A DNA stretch of 6,279 nucleotides from the NCBI GenBank assembly GCA_028699365.1, contig JAQVUQ010000170.1:1-6279 (forward strand). Reading direction: 5' to 3'. Positions 1-4,596 of the stretch are shown piece after piece. The notes under the pieces are model-generated. The model was not told the DNA's origin, ran no database searches, and worked only from the letters and a program-made list of their open reading frames with translations. Each line of letters starts with the position of its first letter. Positions within the stretch are counted from its first letter, which is position 1. This DNA comes from UBA5359 sp028699365 [NCBI: bacterium]. Lineage in GTDB: Bacteria > UBP13 > UBA5359. The position numbers and the translations under genes are program-made.

Positions 1-891
1 CTTGCAGAAATCCCGTGCTGCTTTGGCCATGGCGGCGATATGATCCGGATTGGTGCCGCAGCAGCCGCCGATGATGCAGGCGCCCGCCTCAATCAGCTCA
101 CCCACGCGCGCCGCCATATCTTCCGGAGTCTCCTTGAAGACCGTTTTGCCATCCTCAAATACCGGCATTCCGGCGTTGGCATGGATAAGAATAGGCGTGT
201 TCGGCGTTGCCGCACACAAGCTTTTGGTGATCTCAATCATGTTGGCAATGCCGTTGCCGCAGTTGGCCCCGATGATATCCGCTCCGGCGGCTACCGCCTC
301 CTGGGCCGCCCTGGTGGGATCGACACCCATCATGGTGCGGAATCCACGGGCACCCGGCTCGAAGGTGAAGGTACAGATTATCGGCAGCTTGGTGTTCTCT
401 TTGCCTGCCTTGATAGCCTGCACCGCTTCCGTGATGGAGGACATGGTCTCGATGCACAGCGCATCGGCCCCGCCCTGCTCCAGGGCTATTACCTGGTCTC
501 TGAAGGCATTGTAGAGATCCTGTTCGCTTACCGCACCGCCCTCGTCCACCACAATCTGGCCGGTGGGGCCGACGGAGGCCGCTACAAAGCCCTTGTCGCC
601 CATAGCCTCTTTGGCCAGTCTGGCCGCAGCCGTATTGAACTCGACTACCTTATCGCCCAGCCCGAACTCCTTCAGCTTGTAATAGGTGCCGCCGAAGGAA
701 TTGGTTTCCACAATGTCGCTGCCGGCGTTGATGTAGGCCTCCGCAATATCCTTAACTGCGTCCGGATGCGATACGCACCAGGATTCCGGGCATTCCCCCT
801 GCTGCAACCCCTTGGCCTGGAGAAAAGTTCCCATCGCTCCGTCGGAGATCAGGATCTCCCCCCTGGCTATGCTTTCAAGTAATCCGTTCAT
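1..891 (-). CDS. Homocysteine S-methyltransferase domain protein (3' end cut off; possibly MetH-type)
   Basis: This is the N-terminal 297 codons of a gene that runs off the left edge with no stop. The protein begins MNGLLESIARGEILISDGAMGT, and the phosphate/barrel-start motif DGAMGT lies at residues 17-22. The three zinc ligands of the homocysteine S-methyltransferase (Pfam S-methyl_trans) barrel are present: Cys211 in GANCG, and Cys277-Cys278 in GGCCGT. HANAGMP precedes the Cys pair, as in MetH. The family transfers a methyl group to zinc-bound homocysteine, usually from a methylated corrinoid. The barrel is nearly complete at the window edge, so the product is either a stand-alone enzyme of about 300 residues or the first module of a MetH with pterin-binding and cobalamin domains further left; the sequence here cannot decide. 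The ATG is supported by a strong ribosome binding site 5 bases upstream. It sits 168 bases after the corrinoid activator gene on the same strand, suggesting a shared cobalamin/one-carbon role. Confidence 0.9.
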   Translation of the reverse strand, partial: MNGLLESIARGEILISDGAMGTFLQAKGLQQGECPESWCVSHPDAVKDIAEAYINAGSDIVETNSFGGTYYKLKEFGLGDKVVEFNTAAARLAKEAMGDKGFVAASVGPTGQIVVDEGGAVSEQDLYNAFRDQVIALEQGGADALCIETMSSITEAVQAIKAGKENTKLPIICTFTFEPGARGFRTMMGVDPTRAAQEAVAAGADIIGANCGNGIANMIEITKSLCAATPNTPILIHANAGMPVFEDGKTVFKETPEDMAARVGELIEAGACIIGGCCGTNPDHIAAMAKAARDFCK

Positions 892-895
892 TGTA

Positions 896-903
896 TCCTC
901 CTT
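896..903 (-). promoter_or_regulatory. Ribosome binding site of the homocysteine methyltransferase gene
   Basis: AAGGAGGA on the minus strand, with 5 bases between GGAGG and the ATG at 891. This near-perfect Shine-Dalgarno site fixes the start, although the reading frame stays open upstream of the ATG. Confidence 0.85.
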
Positions 904-912
904 CTTGAGATT

Positions 913-927
913 GCGCCCTGCGGGCGC
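913..927. other. Short GC hairpin before the methyltransferase gene
   Basis: GCGCCC, a 3-base loop, then GGGCGC: a perfect 6-bp inverted repeat 9 bases upstream of the ribosome binding site on the transcript. No U-run follows, so it is not a standard intrinsic terminator. It could insulate or modulate translation initiation, or belong to the repeat patch beside it. The function is inference. Confidence 0.45.
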
Positions 928-929
928 GG

Positions 930-950
930 TTGTTAGTTGTTGGTTGTTGG
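930..950. repeat. Heptanucleotide tandem repeat (TTGTTRG, 3 units) in the spacer
   Basis: Three 7-base units in a row: TTGTTAG, TTGTTGG, TTGTTGG. The same heptamer, in the same orientation, occurs four times inside the acsD coding region at 5898-5925. Dispersed heptamer patches of this kind resemble the short tandemly repeated repetitive sequences described in some bacteria, notably cyanobacteria. That comparison rests on general knowledge, not on a search. Confidence 0.8.
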
Positions 951-1059
951 TTTCAGGATTCCCATGCAAGCCTTTTTGCTTGTCCTCCTTACTCACCCTC
1001 CAGTAATTACGGCCTTCCGTCTTCTATCTTTAGATTTCTACCCCATCCGGATTACGAGC

Positions 1060-3000
1060 TTAAACTCCTGGCTCCTGGCTCCTGACTCCTAAACCTGCAA
1101 ACGCACTCAAGCCTTTAGCCACGGTCGGAAACTGCCCCATATCCGTGTGCGGCAGGAAAAGCGCGCTGAGATAGCTGTCCATATATCGCGTATCACTGCT
1201 TAAATCGATGTAGGTCATCCCGGCGGCGATCCGGGACAGCGCCTGCCGATGCTTCCGTGAAAGCAGCGAGCAGTAGGCTCCCGTCAGCGACGAGTTACCC
1301 ACATAGGCAAAGAGTTCCGGGGGCAGATCAGGCAGCAAGCCGATGATAACGGCATCCTCCACCTTGATATACCGTCCGAACCCCCCGCCGATGAAAACAC
1401 GGCTGATCATACTCCAATCCAGGCCGACGTTGCTCAGGATGAGCGAGCAGGCGGCATAGATAGCGGCCTTGGTGCGCATCAGGTTCTCGATATCCGCCTC
1501 GGTGATCACCAGATCGGCGCCATCGCGGGTATTGGCTCCCCACTCCAGCACGAATCCGGTCACATTATCTACCTTGATCAGCCTGTCGGTCTGCAAATCT
1601 TCGTTAAAACGGCCGGATTGATCCACGATCCCGCTCAGCAACAGCTCCCCAAGCAGGCAGATGAGGCCGGAGCCGCAGATTCCCGCCGGTTTGCCGTCCG
1701 CAATCACATCATAGCGCACTTCGGCTGCATCAGCGCTGATCTCCAGGTATTCGATAGCTCCTTCGACGGCACGCATACCGCACTTGATGCCGGAACCCTC
1801 GAAGGCCGGCCCCGCGGAACAGGCGCAGGTGACCATCCAGTCGGCGTTTCCCAGCACGATCTCCCCGTTGGTGCCGATATCCAGAAAGAGGAATACCCCC
1901 TCCGAATTCGTCGGCAGCTCTGTGCACAGCAGGCCGGAAGTGATATCGCCGCCCACATAGCTGCCCACCCCGGGTGAGAAGGCCACAACACCGCCGCGGT
2001 TCATCAGCAGGCCTGCCTCTGCCCCGTTGAAAGTGGGCAGAGTGTTCACCGTAGGCACGTAGGGTGTCTCGCGAATGTGCTGTGGCGGCAACCCCAGCAG
2101 CAGGTGGATCATAGTCGTATTGCCGGCGATGAACGCCGCCTGGATCGTCTCCGCCTCCAGATGGAGATTATCCAGAATTTCCCGGCTCAGCCCGTTGACC
2201 GTATCCAGTACCAGGCTGCGCAGTTCCTGCAGGCGTTCGGGCCTGCGGGCGTAATCGATACGGCTGATGACGTCCGCTCCGCGGCACAACTGCCCGTTGT
2301 AGGCGGTGCGACTGTCCAGAACCTCTCCGTTGTGCAGATCGACCATCTGCACGGCTACCGTGGTAGTGCCGATATCTATGGCCAGCCCGCAGCCGCGCAC
2401 ATCCTCGTGCCCCGGCCGCACCTCCAGCACCCGTAAGCCGCAATCCGTCTCCTGCAGGGAGACGGTAACCCTGCCGTCCTGCAGGCGCAGCACCTCCGCC
2501 AGCGAGCGCAGCACCCCGACATCCGTCGTCACCGGCAGATCGTCGATGACGGGACTCATCGTTCGCACCAGCCGCTGCCAATCGCTGTAATGCTCGTCGA
2601 TAGAGGCCTGGGGAACCGTCAGATGCAGTACGCCGAACAGCGGCGTCATCGGTGCATCCTTATCCGGCAGCAGCTCCTCGCTGACCAGTAAATGGCTGTC
2701 GCCGAGCGCGCGCATGGTAGATTCGTGCACTGGCCGGATGCGGATCACCAGATCCCCGCTGACTTTGGTTTGACAGGCCATCACCAGATGCTCCTGTCGC
2801 AGAGCATCGGACAGGGCCGTATGCCCGCCCGCCTGCACGTCGCCGCTGACCACCTCTACCAGACATTTGCCACAGGTACCCTTGCCCCCGCACGGCAGGT
2901 GCAGGTTCTCCACACCGGCCTTGATGGCCGCTTCGTGAATACAGGTTCCTGCCGGGACTTCGACCGAAATATCTGCAGGCAGAAATTTTACTATCGGCAC
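1060..3000 (-). CDS. acsV: RACo-type reductive activator of the corrinoid iron-sulfur protein
   Basis: The 646-residue protein has the RACo layout. An N-terminal plant-type [2Fe-2S] ferredoxin domain (about residues 1-90) has Cys37, Cys43, Cys46 and Cys76 (CX5CX2CX29C). A linker and middle domain follow (about 95-205), then a C-terminal ASKHA ATPase domain (DUF4445 type) with phosphate-binding motifs DIGTTT at 209-214 and DIGTNGE at 374-380 and a glycine motif GGGFG at 538-542. In this family ATP hydrolysis drives uphill electron transfer from the [2Fe-2S] cluster to Co(II) of the corrinoid iron-sulfur protein, restoring the Co(I) state after accidental oxidation; it acts in the cytoplasm. 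The start is GTG, and the N-terminal MPIVKFLP looks like a normal ferredoxin-domain start. It lies 82 bases after acsC, its expected partner. The last ~19 residues, after LFLPHTDMGQFPTV, seem to extend past the usual family end (recalled, not aligned), and a heptamer repeat encodes the final ones. Related activators serve other corrinoid methyltransferases, but the neighbours favour RACo. Confidence 0.92.
   Translation of the reverse strand: MPIVKFLPADISVEVPAGTCIHEAAIKAGVENLHLPCGGKGTCGKCLVEVVSGDVQAGGHTALSDALRQEHLVMACQTKVSGDLVIRIRPVHESTMRALGDSHLLVSEELLPDKDAPMTPLFGVLHLTVPQASIDEHYSDWQRLVRTMSPVIDDLPVTTDVGVLRSLAEVLRLQDGRVTVSLQETDCGLRVLEVRPGHEDVRGCGLAIDIGTTTVAVQMVDLHNGEVLDSRTAYNGQLCRGADVISRIDYARRPERLQELRSLVLDTVNGLSREILDNLHLEAETIQAAFIAGNTTMIHLLLGLPPQHIRETPYVPTVNTLPTFNGAEAGLLMNRGGVVAFSPGVGSYVGGDITSGLLCTELPTNSEGVFLFLDIGTNGEIVLGNADWMVTCACSAGPAFEGSGIKCGMRAVEGAIEYLEISADAAEVRYDVIADGKPAGICGSGLICLLGELLLSGIVDQSGRFNEDLQTDRLIKVDNVTGFVLEWGANTRDGADLVITEADIENLMRTKAAIYAACSLILSNVGLDWSMISRVFIGGGFGRYIKVEDAVIIGLLPDLPPELFAYVGNSSLTGAYCSLLSRKHRQALSRIAAGMTYIDLSSDTRYMDSYLSALFLPHTDMGQFPTVAKGLSAFAGLGVRSQEPGV
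1065..1092. repeat. Heptanucleotide repeat at the 3' end of acsV (CTCCTGG family, 4 units)
   Basis: Plus-strand units are CTCCTGG, CTCCTGG, CTCCTGA and CTCCTAA, exactly 7 bases apart. On the coding strand they read as AGGAG-centred units that encode most of the residues GVRSQEPGV just before the TAA stop at 1060-1062. This is a different heptamer from the TTGTTGG family but has the same period. Confidence 0.75.
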
Positions 3001-3010
3001 AGTATTTACG

Positions 3011-3016
3011 CCTCTT
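3011..3016 (-). promoter_or_regulatory. Ribosome binding site of acsV
   Basis: AAGAGG on the minus strand, 10 bases before the GTG start at 3000. It is moderate in strength and rather far from the start. It supports GTG as the initiation codon, since no better in-frame start lies nearby. Confidence 0.55.
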
Positions 3017-3080
3017 TAATCAGCTATTTAGCTGTTAGCTTTTCAGGCTTTTAGTAATTACGCTCGGGCCTTCTACCTCA
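3017..3080. repeat. acsC-acsV spacer: block shared with the other spacers plus AGCTAA-rich repeats
   Basis: AGTAATTACG at 3053-3062 recurs at 1002-1011. TACGCTCGGGC at 3059-3069 recurs at 4560-4570. GGCCTTC at 3067-3073 recurs at 1011-1017. Next to these (3017-3052) is a low-complexity stretch of GCT/TTAG words that on the transcript reads as repeated AAAAGC and AGCTAA elements; a similar stretch sits in the acsD-acsC spacer. No terminator with a U-run is seen. Confidence 0.5.
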
Positions 3081-3082
3081 GC

Positions 3083-4426
3083 TTATTTAGCTACAGCCAT
3101 CTTAAGGTACGATGCAATATCCGACGCTTCCTGCGGGCCTACGGCAATCTCCCATCCGGGCAGCGACTCTTCCAGTTCGCCGCTGATCTGGGCCACGTAA
3201 CCCGGGATGATGAGCTTACGCGTCTTCACCTGGCTCTCCAGCCCGGATGCCTTGATGAAGGCTGCGATCTTGTCACCTGAGAACTTGCCCGCCGCCCAGG
3301 CGGTGAGCACGCTCATACCCTCGCATTCCACGATGACCAGATGAGCCGGCACGCCGGAGTTCTCTATCTCGCCGGAAACAATGAAGTAGGTAAGCGAGAA
3401 GTTGGTGGTGACCATTACCGGGGAGTTCTCGTCGGCATCCCCGATCTGGTAGACCTTGGGCTCCACCTGGATAGGCTTCTGCGGATCGGTGAAGATATTC
3501 TGCCGCAGCATCATCATGGGCAGGATGGCCTGGCAGGCCAGCGTGTCCATCACCAGGATAGAGGCATATTTGCAGATCAGGGTGGAAGCATCCGCCACCA
3601 GGTCCGGCAGCGACTGTCCGGTGACGAAGTTGATCACCGGATATCCCGTCGGCTCATAGTTGGTCTTCAGCGCAGCCTTGCGCAGGATGGTGTTGTACTG
3701 CATGGCCGCGGCAGGGTTCTCCGCCGGGGTCTCCAGCACGATGTCCTGCACGCCCAGGCCGGCCAGCTTTGTCGTCAATGCAGCCAGCGCATCCGGCGTC
3801 TGAGCCCTTGCCGTCAGCGGCGCCTTGTACTTCAGCGCCAGTGCGGCCAGCGCGTCGGCATTTTCCGGCGTGGCGGCATGAATGAGAGGACGCTGCCCCT
3901 CCAGTATCTTTAACGCTTCCTCCAGCGCCGCCGGGTTATCGCTCTTCAGGATCACCCCCCGGCCGGAGCTTGCCGCCACCGCCTTCACGGCAGCCACGAA
4001 CGGTTCGACTGCGCCGGTAGTATTCTCCACCAGCACCAGATCGATCATCAGTTGCTCGCCTACCCGCTCCAGGCAATATTCCCGGACGGTCGCCGTCTGA
4101 TGAGCCAGTTCCTCGGCGGATTGCCCGTCGGAGAAGGCCACGGCGATAGCAGTGGGATGCACGAACGTCTTCTCGTGACGGAACATTACCGTTTCATTGC
4201 CCACCGCCGTCTCGTGATCGGCAGGACCTATCTTTACCAGCCGGATGGGCGGTTTGCTGGCCGCTCCTATCTTATCCACCGCCTCATCCGAGGCGTAGGG
4301 ACATGCCGCCAGTTCCGCGTTCTTGGCCGCCAGCTTCATGGCAAACGCCATGCAGGTAGGCACACCGCACTCCCCGCAGTTAGTCTTGGGCAGTAATTTG
4401 AAGATATCTAAACCCGTCAATGCCAT
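3083..4426 (-). CDS. acsC: Corrinoid iron-sulfur protein, large subunit (CFeSP gamma)
   Basis: The 447-residue protein matches the usual length of bacterial AcsC/CfsA. The N-terminal domain carries the [4Fe-4S] motif with Cys17, Cys20, Cys25 and Cys42 (NCGECGVPTC then ACPY), which passes electrons to cobalt during reductive activation. A TIM-barrel domain follows (about residues 90-320). The C-terminal cobalamin-binding domain includes the conserved runs ENSPVMVTTNFSLTYF, GMSVLTAWAAGKFSGDKIA and IIPGYVAQ, and ends GWEIAVGPQEAS. With AcsD it carries a methyl group on cobalt from methyltetrahydrofolate (via AcsE) to the A-cluster of acetyl-CoA synthase; it acts in the cytoplasm. The start at ATG 4426 gives the family N-terminus MALTGLDIFKLLPK. 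The frame is open further upstream, back to a TAA, but contains no ATG, GTG or TTG. There is no ribosome binding site directly before the ATG; the strong one is 50 bases upstream beyond an inverted repeat. Confidence 0.96.
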   Translation of the reverse strand: MALTGLDIFKLLPKTNCGECGVPTCMAFAMKLAAKNAELAACPYASDEAVDKIGAASKPPIRLVKIGPADHETAVGNETVMFRHEKTFVHPTAIAVAFSDGQSAEELAHQTATVREYCLERVGEQLMIDLVLVENTTGAVEPFVAAVKAVAASSGRGVILKSDNPAALEEALKILEGQRPLIHAATPENADALAALALKYKAPLTARAQTPDALAALTTKLAGLGVQDIVLETPAENPAAAMQYNTILRKAALKTNYEPTGYPVINFVTGQSLPDLVADASTLICKYASILVMDTLACQAILPMMMLRQNIFTDPQKPIQVEPKVYQIGDADENSPVMVTTNFSLTYFIVSGEIENSGVPAHLVIVECEGMSVLTAWAAGKFSGDKIAAFIKASGLESQVKTRKLIIPGYVAQISGELEESLPGWEIAVGPQEASDIASYLKMAVAK

Positions 4427-4433
4427 ATCTATC

Positions 4434-4482
4434 GCGCCAGGGAACTGCCGCTTTAAGTGACAGAGAAATGGCGCTTCCTCCT
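4434..4482 (-). promoter_or_regulatory. acsC leader: distant Shine-Dalgarno site with an intervening hairpin
   Basis: On the transcript a strong AGGAGG (4477-4482) is followed by GCGCCA (4469-4474), 29 bases, then TGGCGC (4434-4439) and GATAGAT before the ATG at 4426. The two 6-base arms are perfectly complementary. Inside the loop a second 5-bp stem can form (4459-4463 with 4445-4449, one G-U pair, 9-base loop). Folding would cut the Shine-Dalgarno to ATG spacing from 50 bases to about 9. The pairing is seen; its use in initiation is inference. Confidence 0.5.
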
Positions 4483-4490
4483 CTTCTTCA

Positions 4491-4571
4491 GCTTTTTGTT
4501 AGCCTTTTAGGCTGTAGCTTTTTAGCATGTTAGTAATATCCATGCAAATTATTCTGCCCTACGCTCGGGCA
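4491..4571. repeat. acsD-acsC spacer: inverted repeats and blocks shared with other spacers
   Basis: AGCCTTTTAGGCT (4501-4513) is a 5-bp inverted repeat with a 3-base loop, inside a stretch rich in AGCTTTTT and TTAGC words. TGCCC (4555-4559) and GGGCA (4567-4571) form a 5-bp hairpin around a 7-base loop. TACGCTCGGGC (4560-4570) is repeated at 3059-3069, and CCATGCAA (4540-4547) is repeated at 962-969. Neither hairpin is followed by a U-run on the transcript, so acsC is probably co-transcribed with acsD. Confidence 0.5.
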
Positions 4572-4596
4572 TGCTTTTTCAGCCTGTTTCTTTATA

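Larger units (their letters stand above)
892..1059. other. Spacer between the activator and methyltransferase genes
   Basis: The 168-base spacer contains the methyltransferase ribosome binding site, a GC hairpin, the heptamer patch, a 5-bp hairpin (CAAGC at 967-971 with GCTTG at 978-982) and an AGTAATTACG block (1002-1011) also found in the acsC-acsV spacer. On the minus strand a second AAGGAGGA (983-990) precedes a 10-codon ORF at 933-965. I see no intrinsic terminator and no convincing -35/-10 promoter, so read-through from acsV is the simplest reading. Confidence 0.6.

Noticed and set aside
40-882. 280-codon open frame on the plus strand opposite the methyltransferase gene
   Set aside because: It is the antisense shadow of a well-supported minus-strand gene with conserved zinc-ligand motifs. 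Its product shows no recognisable domain.
892-996. Possible N-terminal extension of the methyltransferase from an in-frame GTG at 996 (35 extra codons)
   Set aside because: The frame is open, but it runs through a hairpin and a heptamer repeat. The ATG at 891 has a near-perfect ribosome binding site and gives a normal family N-terminus.
4555-4571. Hairpin after acsD as an intrinsic terminator
   Set aside because: It has only 5 bp with a 7-base loop, and the following transcript lacks a U-run. Read-through to acsC is more likely.
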